Assembly (NCBI RefSeq): GCF_900105905.1
Contig: NZ_FNSV01000005.1
Coordinates: 6,572,001-6,636,000 of the forward strand
Direction of reading: 5' to 3'
Length of the DNA: 64,000 bases
Source: Rhodococcus koreensis
GTDB lineage: Bacteria > Actinomycetota > Actinomycetes > Mycobacteriales > Mycobacteriaceae
In this document: in pieces, positions 33,555 to 42,471 of the stretch
How positions within the stretch are numbered: the stretch's first letter is position 1
Layout of the letters: each line of letters starts with the position of its first letter
Translations under genes and position numbers: made by a program
The notes under the pieces: model-generated
Told to the model about the DNA's origin: nothing
The model's input: the letters and a program-made list of their open reading frames with translations, nothing else
The model's database searches: none

Positions 33555-35078
33555 TCAGGAGCGCGAGAACGTCTCGCGCAGCTCTCGTTTCAGTACCTTG
33601 TGACTCGGTCCCGTCGGCAGCACGTCCACGACGTGCACCTGTCGCGGGTACTTGTGCTTCGCGAGACGGGATCTGCTCCATTCGATCAACGTCGTCGGAT
33701 CGATTCCGGCGGTCGGATCCGCCGGGACGACCACCGCGCAGACCTCTTCGCCGCGGGTGGCGTCGGGCAGGCCGATCACCGCGACCTGCGACACGGCGGG
33801 ATGTGTCGAGAGAACATCCTCGACCTCGCGGGGGTAGACGTTGAATCCGCCGCGGATGATCACGTCCTTCTTGCGGTCGACGACGGTGACGAAGCCCTCG
33901 GCGTCCTTCGTCCCGAGATCGCCGGTGCGGAACCAGCCGTCGACGACGGCCTCGGCGGTCGCGTCCGGGCGGTTCAGGTATCCGGCGAAGATGTTGTGCC
34001 CGCGGATGACGATTTCCCCGACCTCGCCGTCGGGAAGCAGTTCGACGGTGAGTTCCCGTTCGGGGTCGGCGATCTCGACGTCCACACCCCACACCGGCCT
34101 GCCGACTGTTCCCGGCCGGGTGCCGAACGCGGCCTGGTTCGCGCACGCCACCGGCGCCGTCTCCGACAGACCGTACCCCTCGTACACGGTCGTCGCGAAC
34201 GTGGCGGCGAACTCGTCGAGCACGTTCACGGGCAGCGACGCGCCACCCGAGATGCAGGTGCGCAGCGACGGGAGGGCGCAGTCCGCGGCCCGAGCGGCGT
34301 CGAGCAGTGCGATGTACATCGTCGGCACCCCGTGGAAGACGTCGACGCCTTTCCGGACCATCATCTCGATCGCGGTGTCGCCGGAGAAGCGGGGCAGCAG
34401 GACGATCGTCGCCCCCATCCGAAAGGCGGCGTTCATGGTGGCCGTCTGGCCGAACGCGTGGAACAGCGGAAGGCAGCCGAGCACGATGTCCGACTTGCGG
34501 ACGTCGTTCGCGTCGAGTGCCGACACCGTGGCGTTCAGGACCATGTTGAGGTGGGTGAGGACCGCGCCCTTCGGCGCGCCCGTCGTGCCGCTGGTGTAGA
34601 AGACGACGGCGGCATCCTCGGGCGATCGAGACTCGTAACCGACTGTGGCCGTGCCTCCTTCGGAGAGCGCACCACCCGCCGCGACCGCCACGCCGGCCTC
34701 GTCGGCGGCGAGGATGGCCACCTCGGTGGTCGGGCCGTGGCAGACGATCAGCTTCGCTTCGCTGTCGCGCAGCACGTACGCCACCTCGGTGGCGGTGAGG
34801 AGGAGGTGGACGGGGACGACCACCGCTCCCGCAGCGAGGATTCCGAAGTACACGACCGGGAACTCGGCGACGTTGCCGATCATCAGCGCGACCCGGTCAC
34901 CCGGCCGCACCCCCTGCTCGTGCAGGGCGGCGGCCACCCGGCGGGCACGGTCCCACAGGTCCCGGTACGTCAGCCGGGTATCGCCGTCGACGACGGCTAC
35001 GTCGTGCGGGTACTTCCGGGCGGACTCGGCGACGATCGCCGCCAGCGAGAGAGTGGCATGGGGCGCCGAGACAGGCAT
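33555..35078 (-). CDS. Acyl-CoA synthetase (AMP-forming, ANL superfamily)
   Basis: 507 residues. Has the P-loop-like YTSGTTGAPKG, the A5 motif YEGYGLSETAP, A7 GWFRTGDLG and the A8 hinge DRKKDVIIRGGFNVYPREVE. C-terminal catalytic Lys in SHKVLKRELR. Activates a carboxylic acid with ATP and CoA. Located 17 nt upstream of the SDR gene and 14 nt downstream of the MFS gene, so the imported substrate is probably the acid it activates. Chain length or structure of the substrate cannot be told. Confidence 0.93.
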   Translation of the reverse strand: MPVSAPHATLSLAAIVAESARKYPHDVAVVDGDTRLTYRDLWDRARRVAAALHEQGVRPGDRVALMIGNVAEFPVVYFGILAAGAVVVPVHLLLTATEVAYVLRDSEAKLIVCHGPTTEVAILAADEAGVAVAAGGALSEGGTATVGYESRSPEDAAVVFYTSGTTGAPKGAVLTHLNMVLNATVSALDANDVRKSDIVLGCLPLFHAFGQTATMNAAFRMGATIVLLPRFSGDTAIEMMVRKGVDVFHGVPTMYIALLDAARAADCALPSLRTCISGGASLPVNVLDEFAATFATTVYEGYGLSETAPVACANQAAFGTRPGTVGRPVWGVDVEIADPERELTVELLPDGEVGEIVIRGHNIFAGYLNRPDATAEAVVDGWFRTGDLGTKDAEGFVTVVDRKKDVIIRGGFNVYPREVEDVLSTHPAVSQVAVIGLPDATRGEEVCAVVVPADPTAGIDPTTLIEWSRSRLAKHKYPRQVHVVDVLPTGPSHKVLKRELRETFSRS

Positions 35079-35092
35079 GGAAATCGGACCTT

Positions 35093-36490
35093 TCACAGTT
35101 CGGAGGGGGCGGCGGAGCGGTGCTCCTTCAGGACGGTGACAGGGATTCCCTTCACCATGACGACGGCGGCGACCATCAGCAGGGCCGCGATGACGAGCAG
35201 GGCGTCGTAGAGGTTCCCCGTCGCCGTGGTGATCTGCCCGATGACGTTGGGGGTGACGAAAGCGGCCACACCGCCGATGCTGCTGATGAGCGCGATCCCG
35301 CCGGCCGCGGTGGCCGCGGACAGGTACGACGGCGGCACCGTCCAGAACACCGGCAGGGTGCCGAAGCACATCATGGCGGCCACCGTGAGGAGAGCCATCG
35401 ACCACAGGACACTCGTCTGGGTCAGTGGCAGGGCCGCGAAGCAGAATCCGGCGACCACCAGGGGCACCGCGACGTGGAACCGGCGTTCCAGGCGGCGGTC
35501 GGAACTCCGGCCGTTGACGATCATTCCGATCACGGCACCCGCGGCGGGCAGCGTGCTCAGGGTGCCGATCGTCGTGAGGTCGGTGACACCGAGCCCCTCG
35601 AGGATGGTGGGAGTCCAGTACGAGAACACGCTGAACCCCGCGTACATGGCGAAGAACACGAAGCCCGCGATGTACACCCGCCGGTCCGTCAGGAGCCGGC
35701 GCAGAACGCTACCGGCTGGCTCGCCGGCGTGCCGGGCGGTGTTCTCGGTAACGAGTTCGCTTGCCGTGACGTCTCGTTCACGCGGGGTGAGCCATTTGGC
35801 GTCGGCGGGCCCGTCGGGCAGGAGGAACCAGGCGAGGACGCCGAGCAGCGCAGCCGGGATGCCCTCGTAGACGAACAGCACCTGCCAGCCGTGCAGGCCG
35901 TGCGCACCGTCGAACGTGTTCATGATCCAGGTGGCGAGGGGTCCGCTGAGGATCCCGGCGGCGGGGACGGCGAGGACGAACATCGACGTGATCCGGCCCC
36001 GTCGCGCTGCCGGGAACCAATACGTCAGGTACAGGATGATGCAGGGGAAGAAGCCGGCCTCGGCCGCACCGAGCAGGAATCGGAGAATGTACAGCTGGGT
36101 GGGGGCGGTGACGAAACCGGTGGCCACCGTGATCAGGCCCCACAGGATCATGATGCGCATGACGGTCGCCCGGGCGCCGATGCGCTGCATGTAGAGGTTG
36201 CTCGGCACCTCGAACAGGACGTATCCGACGAAGAACAGCGACGCGCCCAGTCCGTAGGTGGCGGTGCTGAGCCCGAGGTCGTCCATCATGCGGAGTTTGG
36301 CGAACGAGATATTCACCCTGTCGATCGAATTGACGATGTAGGCGACGAAGAGGAAGGGCAGGAGGCGGAATGCGATCTTGCGGTACAGCCGGTCGAGTTC
36401 GGCCTTCGTCGCCGGTGGGCCGTCACCCCTGCCCGGGGCGCACGACTCCGTGCTCGCGGCGGCACCGCCGCGGGTTCGTGTGATTCTCAT
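35093..36490 (-). CDS. MFS transporter, anion:cation symporter (ACS) family
   Basis: 465 residues with 12 helices. ACS-like features include FLFVAYIVNSIDRVNISFAKLRM near helix 1 and GAAEAGFFPCIILYLTYWFP in helix 5. Members import organic anions such as aromatic acids, tartrate or phthalate. Its place between the CMD and acyl-CoA ligase genes makes it the likely uptake system for the operon's substrate. Confidence 0.9.
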   Translation of the reverse strand: MRITRTRGGAAASTESCAPGRGDGPPATKAELDRLYRKIAFRLLPFLFVAYIVNSIDRVNISFAKLRMMDDLGLSTATYGLGASLFFVGYVLFEVPSNLYMQRIGARATVMRIMILWGLITVATGFVTAPTQLYILRFLLGAAEAGFFPCIILYLTYWFPAARRGRITSMFVLAVPAAGILSGPLATWIMNTFDGAHGLHGWQVLFVYEGIPAALLGVLAWFLLPDGPADAKWLTPRERDVTASELVTENTARHAGEPAGSVLRRLLTDRRVYIAGFVFFAMYAGFSVFSYWTPTILEGLGVTDLTTIGTLSTLPAAGAVIGMIVNGRSSDRRLERRFHVAVPLVVAGFCFAALPLTQTSVLWSMALLTVAAMMCFGTLPVFWTVPPSYLSAATAAGGIALISSIGGVAAFVTPNVIGQITTATGNLYDALLVIAALLMVAAVVMVKGIPVTVLKEHRSAAPSEL

Positions 36491-36548
36491 GGTGTCTCTT
36501 TCACTGGCACGGAATCGTGCGCGTCGGGAGGGGACGGCGGTGGGCGTG

Positions 36549-37169
36549 TCAGACGCCGACGGCCTGGTTGCGCAGTTCCTGCTCCAGGATCGGCAGGGCG
36601 AATTCGTAGGACTCCTGGCCCTGCTCGGCGACGATCCGCAGGACCTCGTCGATTTGTGCGCGGTCGGCGCCGAGCGCGAGCGCGGTCGCGATGTGCCTGC
36701 GTGTGCCCGGGGAGTACATGTGGGTCAGCGCGGCATCGCCGGCGATGCAGAGCAATTCGATCCACAGTGGGGGAAGGATGTTGTCGCGCCAGATGCCGGC
36801 GCCCATCGCGAGGAACTTCTCGAGCCAGACCCGGTCCCAGTTGTAGAGGGTTTCCCACAGGGGATTGAACTGGTTCTGTGCCCGCAGCCCGTCGCAGACG
36901 GGTGTCGGGTGCGTCGATTCCGGGGGAGCCGACTGGCGACCGGCGTGGACGAGTTCCTGGGCCAGGATCGGCACACCGGTTGCGCAGGAGTGGATCCCGA
37001 TCACCGCCGACAGCTTGATCACCTCGAGCAGTTCCTCGCGGGTGGCGCCGAGTTCGATCGCGGTCTTGATGTGCCTGCGGACGCCGGGCGCGTACAGGTG
37101 CGTGGCCGACACGTCGATCTTCAGTCGGACGAAGGCGGCAAGCTTCGGGTCGAGCGTGGAATGATCCAT
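36549..37169 (-). CDS. Carboxymuconolactone decarboxylase-family protein (two repeats)
   Basis: 206 residues with two CMD/AhpD-like helical repeats. Repeat 1 has LYAPGVRRHIKTAIELGATREELLEVIKL; repeat 2 has MYSPGTRRHIATALALGADRAQIDEVLRIV. The CxxC redox pair of AhpD is absent (GIHSCATGVP has one Cys), so it is not a peroxidase of that kind. Probably hydrolase- or decarboxylase-like on a ring or keto intermediate. Lies 14 nt downstream of the BKACE gene. Confidence 0.85.
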   Translation of the reverse strand: MDHSTLDPKLAAFVRLKIDVSATHLYAPGVRRHIKTAIELGATREELLEVIKLSAVIGIHSCATGVPILAQELVHAGRQSAPPESTHPTPVCDGLRAQNQFNPLWETLYNWDRVWLEKFLAMGAGIWRDNILPPLWIELLCIAGDAALTHMYSPGTRRHIATALALGADRAQIDEVLRIVAEQGQESYEFALPILEQELRNQAVGV

Positions 37170-37183
37170 TGCTGCCTACCGAT

Positions 37184-38245
37184 TCAGGCGACGCCGGGGA
37201 CGGTGAAGCCCCGCTGGCCGACGCGCCGGTTCGGGGCCATGCCCAGCTTCGCGATCGTCTCGTCGGTGCTGCCGTAGGTCTCGCCGATCTTGTAGATCCT
37301 GCGGGCCTCCGTGCCGTCGGCGATGTCACGACCGAGTTCGCGGGCGAGGCGCACGGTCTGCTCGATCTGCTCCACCGACGTGATGCGTTCGCCCTTGCGG
37401 CCCCACAGGTTGTCCTCGATGCCGACCCGGACGTGCAGCCCCATCGCGATGGCCATCGCGTTCATCGGCAGCACCGCACGCATCGCGCTCTCCACCGTGA
37501 GCACGGCTCCGTCGGGGGTGCGGCGGACGAACTCCATGAGGTCGGCCGGGTTGAACCCGGCCGCGCCGCCGCCGATCGCCACGTAGTTGAGGATCAGCGG
37601 GCCCTGGTACAGACCCTTCCGGATGAGCCGTTCCACCGACTCGAGCTGGTGGACGTGGCCGAGCATGAAGTGGGGCTGGATCCCCGACTTGGCCAGCCGT
37701 TCGAGGTGTTCGATGTAGAAGGAGGGGCGCGCGTCCGACACCATCTCGGTGTACGCCTGGACGTACTGAGGGTTCTCCAGGATCGTGCCCTGGACGTCGT
37801 CCTCGGTGAGCAGTTCGACGATATTCATCTGGCTGGTGTTGACGGCGACGGTCACCTGGTCGGGCGCCGGGTCCAGCTCGGCCAGCATGTGGCGGGTGTC
37901 GTAGTCGAGCCACGTGGCGGCCTGGCCCTCGTTCTCGGGTGCGAAGGAGATTGATCCGCCCACCTGGAGGACCATCTCCGGGACCGCCTCGCGGAGCAGG
38001 CCCAGCATCTCGTTGAACTTGGACAGCTTCTTGGAGCCCTTGCCGTCTTCCTCGCGGACGTGGACGTGCAGCACGGAGGCGCCGGCATTGAAACAGTCGA
38101 CGGCCTTCTGGATCTGGGCGTCCATGGTGACCGCGATGTCGTCGGAGTCGGTCGGCAGCCACTGCGGACCGTACGGCGCGACCTGGATGACCAGCTTCTC
38201 CTGGTTTTCGGGGTACAGGCTGTCGTCGAGAAAGTGCATGTTCAT
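37184..38245 (-). CDS. Beta-keto acid cleavage enzyme (BKACE, DUF849)
   Basis: 353 residues. TIM barrel with the Zn-binding LHVHVR (H60, H62) and the later VRVGIEDN segment that provides the metal-coordinating Glu. BKACE enzymes condense a beta-keto acid with acetyl-CoA to give acetoacetate plus a CoA ester. First gene of a five-gene operon (BKACE, CMD, MFS, acyl-CoA ligase, SDR) transcribed away from an AraC regulator. The substrate remains open; carnitine-type and amino-acid-type beta-keto acids are both known in the family. Confidence 0.9.
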   Translation of the reverse strand: MNMHFLDDSLYPENQEKLVIQVAPYGPQWLPTDSDDIAVTMDAQIQKAVDCFNAGASVLHVHVREEDGKGSKKLSKFNEMLGLLREAVPEMVLQVGGSISFAPENEGQAATWLDYDTRHMLAELDPAPDQVTVAVNTSQMNIVELLTEDDVQGTILENPQYVQAYTEMVSDARPSFYIEHLERLAKSGIQPHFMLGHVHQLESVERLIRKGLYQGPLILNYVAIGGGAAGFNPADLMEFVRRTPDGAVLTVESAMRAVLPMNAMAIAMGLHVRVGIEDNLWGRKGERITSVEQIEQTVRLARELGRDIADGTEARRIYKIGETYGSTDETIAKLGMAPNRRVGQRGFTVPGVA

Positions 38246-38317
38246 CCCTCGGGTTCAGGGGCAGATCTCCTGCTCGTCTGCCCTGTCGAGAACTCAAGGT
38301 AATGCGCATCACACCTG

Positions 38318-38346
38318 ACTATTTATCTCTACGTAACTACTATTTA
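38318..38346. promoter_or_regulatory. AraC-type direct-repeat site
   Basis: ACTATTTA occurs at 38318-38325 and 38339-38346, 21 bp apart, i.e. two helical turns on the same face. The surrounding bases also match (CTATTTAnCTnTnCG). It lies between the BKACE operon and the AraC gene. Confidence 0.65.
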
Positions 38347-38377
38347 CCTATGCGTTGCAGCTGGCGAACGGGCAGTC

Positions 38378-39427
38378 ATGGCCGGTGAGAACACGGGCCT
38401 GCGGGCCCGGTCGATTCCCGTGGGCGCGCTCGCCAACCTGCCGAAGGTGATGGGCAGTTTCGGCGCGGACGCGTGGCCCCTGCTCGAGTCGTACGGCGTC
38501 ACCGCGGAACTCCTGACCGGGCAACCCCTGCGGTCGCTGCCGATCGAGACACACGGCCGGATCCTGCACGCCGCGGCGATCGAGACGGGCTGTGACCACC
38601 TCGGGCTGCTGCTGGGGCAGTTCGCGTCGCTCGAGAACACCGGGCCGCTGCGATTCCTCGTCACGAATGCCGACACTGTCGGGCAGGCCCTCGACGCGGT
38701 GGCCCGGTTCAGCCCCATCTGGTACCGGGGGATCACCGTGGCGCTGACCGTCGAGCGCGGCTACGCCGGCCTGTCGCTCACTCTCGACGGCCTGTTCCCG
38801 GGGCGCGAGCAATTGCTGACGGCGTATCTCGCGGCCTACGTGAAGATCCTCGAAATCCTTCTCGCACGGCCGTGGCGGCCGACGTTGGTCCGCATCTCGT
38901 ACCGTGAGCCGGCGTCGTCCGACGTCTACCGCCGATTCTTCGGTGCACCAATCCATTTCGACGAACCGCGGCACGAGGTGCTGTTTCCGGAAGAAGTGCT
39001 GCAGCAGCCGGTCTCGGGAACCGATCCCACCCTGCAGCGCTTCTTCCACGGGCATCTGCAGCAGTTGCAGACCGGGACGGGGAAGGACGTTGTGGGCCAG
39101 GTTCGCCGGGCCGTCGAGGAATCGCTGCACGCCGGAGACTGCAGCGTCGACCAGGTGGCGCAGCTGTTCTCCGTCCACCGCATCACCCTGTATCGGCACC
39201 TCGCCCGCGCGGGAACGACGTTCGAGGCGGTGGTCGATCAGACCCGCCGCGACCTCGCGGAACAGTTCCTGTCCCAGACGGACCTGCCGCTCGTCGAAGT
39301 GAGCCGGCTGCTCGGGTACCGGAACCAGAGTGCGTTCAGCCGCGCGTTCCGGCGTTGGCACGACATCCCGCCGCTGCAATGGCGCCGCGGTCGTCGGGAC
39401 GACGGGTCACCCGCGGGCGGGCAGTGA
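38378..39427 (+). CDS. AraC-family regulator (OruR/ArgR-like, Arabinose_bd N-domain)
   Basis: 349 residues. N-terminal sensor domain (about 15-210) of the type with GxxxLxxxxGxxxELL and LGLLLGQFASL. C-terminal AraC HTH (about 250-340) has SVDQVAQLFSVHRITLYRHL and VSRLLGYRNQSAFSRAFRRWHDIPP. Divergent from the BKACE operon and the likely activator through the 21-bp spaced direct repeat. Confidence 0.92.
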   Translation: MAGENTGLRARSIPVGALANLPKVMGSFGADAWPLLESYGVTAELLTGQPLRSLPIETHGRILHAAAIETGCDHLGLLLGQFASLENTGPLRFLVTNADTVGQALDAVARFSPIWYRGITVALTVERGYAGLSLTLDGLFPGREQLLTAYLAAYVKILEILLARPWRPTLVRISYREPASSDVYRRFFGAPIHFDEPRHEVLFPEEVLQQPVSGTDPTLQRFFHGHLQQLQTGTGKDVVGQVRRAVEESLHAGDCSVDQVAQLFSVHRITLYRHLARAGTTFEAVVDQTRRDLAEQFLSQTDLPLVEVSRLLGYRNQSAFSRAFRRWHDIPPLQWRRGRRDDGSPAGGQ

Positions 39428-39647
39428 TGTCGGACACCGGAGGAGAACTCCCGAAGCCTCTGAACCGCAGTGGCTTCGGGCGGATCGCGGCGCGGTGAAC
39501 GTGCGCCCGGGGATGGAGTCACAGCGGTTTCCGGATCGGGACGCAAATGTTACCGCCAGGTATGGCGTGTGGTAACCGGCGAGCGTAGAAGGGCGATGTT
39601 ATGTTCCCCTCGCCGGGTGTGGCCGGAGTTGACGGAGGGGTCGGGGA

Positions 39648-41120
39648 ATGTCGAAGAGGTGGGTCGCGTCGGTCGCGGCTGTGGCGATCGGTTCAGGCAT
39701 GATCGCCTACTCCAACCAGAACGCCGCCGTCGCGGAACCCGAGCGGGTATCCAACGGTCTTCCGGGCAGCGGACCCTGCGCGAGCGAGGTGTCGAACGAG
39801 ACGCACTCGCTCATCCCGGACAAGCTCGAGATCCCGATCCCGTACCCGAAGATCACGACGGTGCCCTATCCCGCCCCGGTCACGGACCCCGTCCGCGTCT
39901 CGCAGGCGTTGCCCGCCGACACGTGCACCGATCCGTGCCCCGATCTCACCGACGAGACCGACCATGCCCCGGGAAACCTGTCGAGCGAGCTGAACATCCC
40001 GGACGTCAGCGTGAAGTTCACGCCCTTCCACTTCGGCATTCCCGTGCCGGGCGCCGACATCCAATTGCCCCCGCCGCCGCCCCTCGTCCACCCCGCGACC
40101 GAGGAGGCACCGCGCCGCGCGGCCCCGGCCACCCCGAAGATCGGCGACGTGACCCGCGTGGCGAAGGTGACCGGCGCCGGCTCGGTCAGCCGCACCGACA
40201 AGCGCTACCAGGTCAACGGCACCGACCTCGGCATCATCTGGGAGAGCGCCCCCGACCAGGTCGCCGTCGCGTTCGGTGACACCGTCGGCAAGGGATTCCA
40301 GCCGCCCGGCGGCCAGGGCGACGACTGGCGCAGCAACGTCCTCGGTTTCAGCTCCGACCGCAACCTGTCCGATGGCATGAGCCTCGACAGCATGGTCCAG
40401 GACAGCCGGTGCCACGCGGCGGAACTGCTCGACAGCCGCAAACTCGACAACATCGAGATCACCACCATCCCGACGTCCGGTTTCGCCGTCGGGAACCGGC
40501 AGTACATGAGCTACATGTCGATCCGCACCTGGAACAGCATCCCGGCCACGTGGTGGACGAACTACGGCGGCATCGCTTACTCCGACGACGGCGGATCGAC
40601 GTGGACCAAGGACCCGTACGCGAAGTGGGACAACATCTTCGGGGTCACCAAGTTCCAGGTCGCGTCGATGGTCCCCGCCGGCGACTTCGTGTACATGTTC
40701 GGCACCCCCAACACGAGGCTCGGCGCCATCGGTCTGGCGCGCGTCCCGGCCGCCGACGTGCTCAACACGTCCGCGTACCAGTACTGGCAGAACGGTAATT
40801 GGACGCCGGTCGGTGGCTACACGGAGGCGACGCCGATCGTGGACGCCCCCGCCGCCGAACTGTCCGTGCGCTACGAGGAAGCCACCGGCAAGTGGCAGAT
40901 GACCTACCTCGACACGTCCAAGGCGGCCATCGTGCTCCGTGAGTCCGACTCGCCGCAGGGCGCCTGGTCCGGCGGGGCGCCGATGGTCAGCGCCGCCGAA
41001 TACCCGGAACTGTACGGCGGCTTCATCCACCCGTGGTCCAGCGGCGACGAACTGTACTTCACCATGTCGACCTGGTCGGACTACAACGTCTTCCTGATGA
41101 AGGCGGATCTAGGCGCGTAG
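39648..41120 (+). CDS. Secreted DUF4185 protein
   Basis: 490 residues. N-terminal signal (MSKRWVASVAAVAIGSGMIAY, cleavage expected near AVA-EP). A Pro-rich segment (about 50-165) with IPIPYPK and LPPPPPL follows. The DUF4185 beta-propeller-like domain (about 175-490) has YSDDGGSTW, GNRQYMSYMSIRTW and GGFIHPWSSGDELYFTMS. It resembles glycoside-hydrolase-like propellers, so a surface or cell-wall glycan role is possible but unproven. Single gene between two hairpin-bounded regions. Confidence 0.88.
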   Translation: MSKRWVASVAAVAIGSGMIAYSNQNAAVAEPERVSNGLPGSGPCASEVSNETHSLIPDKLEIPIPYPKITTVPYPAPVTDPVRVSQALPADTCTDPCPDLTDETDHAPGNLSSELNIPDVSVKFTPFHFGIPVPGADIQLPPPPPLVHPATEEAPRRAAPATPKIGDVTRVAKVTGAGSVSRTDKRYQVNGTDLGIIWESAPDQVAVAFGDTVGKGFQPPGGQGDDWRSNVLGFSSDRNLSDGMSLDSMVQDSRCHAAELLDSRKLDNIEITTIPTSGFAVGNRQYMSYMSIRTWNSIPATWWTNYGGIAYSDDGGSTWTKDPYAKWDNIFGVTKFQVASMVPAGDFVYMFGTPNTRLGAIGLARVPAADVLNTSAYQYWQNGNWTPVGGYTEATPIVDAPAAELSVRYEEATGKWQMTYLDTSKAAIVLRESDSPQGAWSGGAPMVSAAEYPELYGGFIHPWSSGDELYFTMSTWSDYNVFLMKADLGA

Positions 41121-41122
41121 CA

Positions 41123-41168
41123 CCCGTGCGCCTTTTTGGTAGCTCCCGCAACCAGAAAGGCGCACGGG
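41123..41168. terminator. Bidirectional terminator
   Basis: CCCGTGCGCCTTT (41123-41135) pairs exactly with AAAGGCGCACGGG (41156-41168), and the stem can be extended inward (TTGGT/ACCAG with one mismatch). It has U-rich character on the plus strand. It lies between the convergent DUF4185 and SfnB-like genes. Confidence 0.85.
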
Positions 41169-41187
41169 CGGCGGAGCCGCCTACAGC
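41161..41187 (-). repeat. 27-nt terminator-like repeat, copy A
   Basis: This 27-nt segment matches 46197-46223 with one difference. On the minus strand it spans the TAG stop of the SfnB-like gene and can form the GGCGGC-TCC-GCCGCC hairpin. Confidence 0.75.
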
Positions 41188-42392
41188 AGGCCGTGCCGGG
41201 GCGGGACGGTGCTCGACAGCGTCCACCGGCCGATGTGCTGGATCTTCCACCGCGTGGGGTCGTGCAGTGTGTGGGTGCGGGCGTCGCGCCAGTACCGCGA
41301 CAGGTTGGACGTGTCCGACGCACTGCGGGTGCCGCCCAGTTCGAACAGCACGCTCGACGCCTCGAGGGACGCGCGTGCGGCAGCGACCTTGGCCGCGGCG
41401 GCGTCGATCGACGCGACGGCGGCGGTCTGCTCGGTCAAATTGCGCCGCGCCGCGTCGATGCTGCGGGCACCCTCCCGGAGCAGTGCCGTCGCGGACCGGA
41501 CGCCGACCGCGGCCTCTCCGGCCAGTTGGATCAGCAGGGGATCGTCGACGGCGTCGGTGACGCCCGCCTCGAAGTAGGGCCTCGCCCGGCGGGCGGCGCG
41601 CACGCCCTCGTTCAACGCGGCCGCGGCGATCCCGGCGTCGATGGCGGCGTGCAGGATCTGCGCCTGCGAGCCGTAGGTGGTCGGTGCGTCGAAGATGGGG
41701 GAGAACGGCACGACGTGGAACGCGGGCACCCGGACGGCGTCGAGGGTGACGGTTCCGCTCGCGGTGGTCTTCTGCCCCATGCCGTCCCAGTCGTCGACGA
41801 TCGACAGTCCGGCGGCGGTCCGCGGCAGGTAGGCGACGGCCTTGGCGGGTTTCCCCGCCGGCGTCGTCTTCCCGGGGACCGTGGCCCGCACCGCGATCCA
41901 GTCGGCGAACAGCGCGCCCGTGCTGTAGTACTTGCGACCGTCGACGACGAAGTCCCCGTCCTGTTCGGTGAGGGTCGTGGCGTCGATGTCGATCGTTTTC
42001 GTTCCGCGCTCGCTCTGGGCGTTGGCGAACTGGCGCCCCGCAAGCACCTCGGAGTAGAAGAACTCCTGCTGCGCCGGTGTGCCCTGATGGCGCAGCACCT
42101 CGAGGAACGTGTAGTGGCTGTGCGGGATCTGGGCGATGCTCGGATCGCCCTCGGCGAGAAGCCGGAACACCTCGGCGAGGGTTTCGGTCCGCGCGTCGAT
42201 GCCGCCGTGCTCGCGGGGAACGCCGAGCGCGAGCAGTCCGGACGCGGCGAGCGCCCGCACCTGTTCGTGCGGCAGCTGTCGCCCGGAATCGCGCGCTGCC
42301 GCCTCCTCGGCGAGGTGTGCGGCGAGATCGGCGGCGACGGTGAGGGCTTCGGCCTCGTCGCTGATGCGGTGGGCGTTCTGGACGGCGGTCAT
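41181..42392 (-). CDS. SfnB-like acyl-CoA-dehydrogenase-fold flavin oxidoreductase
   Basis: 403 residues. Acyl-CoA dehydrogenase-type fold: helical N-terminus (LPHEQVRALAASGLLALGVPREHGG), central beta domain (GRKYYSTGALFADWIAVRATV, WDGMGQKTTASGTVTL), C-terminal helical bundle ending RYWRDARTHTLHDPTRWK. This is the SfnB/DszC group that acts on organosulfur compounds with reduced flavin. Good ribosome site GGAG. Last of three similar genes on the minus strand. Confidence 0.88.
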   Translation of the reverse strand: MTAVQNAHRISDEAEALTVAADLAAHLAEEAAARDSGRQLPHEQVRALAASGLLALGVPREHGGIDARTETLAEVFRLLAEGDPSIAQIPHSHYTFLEVLRHQGTPAQQEFFYSEVLAGRQFANAQSERGTKTIDIDATTLTEQDGDFVVDGRKYYSTGALFADWIAVRATVPGKTTPAGKPAKAVAYLPRTAAGLSIVDDWDGMGQKTTASGTVTLDAVRVPAFHVVPFSPIFDAPTTYGSQAQILHAAIDAGIAAAALNEGVRAARRARPYFEAGVTDAVDDPLLIQLAGEAAVGVRSATALLREGARSIDAARRNLTEQTAAVASIDAAAAKVAAARASLEASSVLFELGGTRSASDTSNLSRYWRDARTHTLHDPTRWKIQHIGRWTLSSTVPPRHGLL

Positions 42393-42471
42393 GGTTCTCC
42401 GTGGGTCGGTGGTGCGGACGCACCGAATCCGGCCACCGTCGACGGGTGGCCGGACTCGGGGTTCGGAATCG

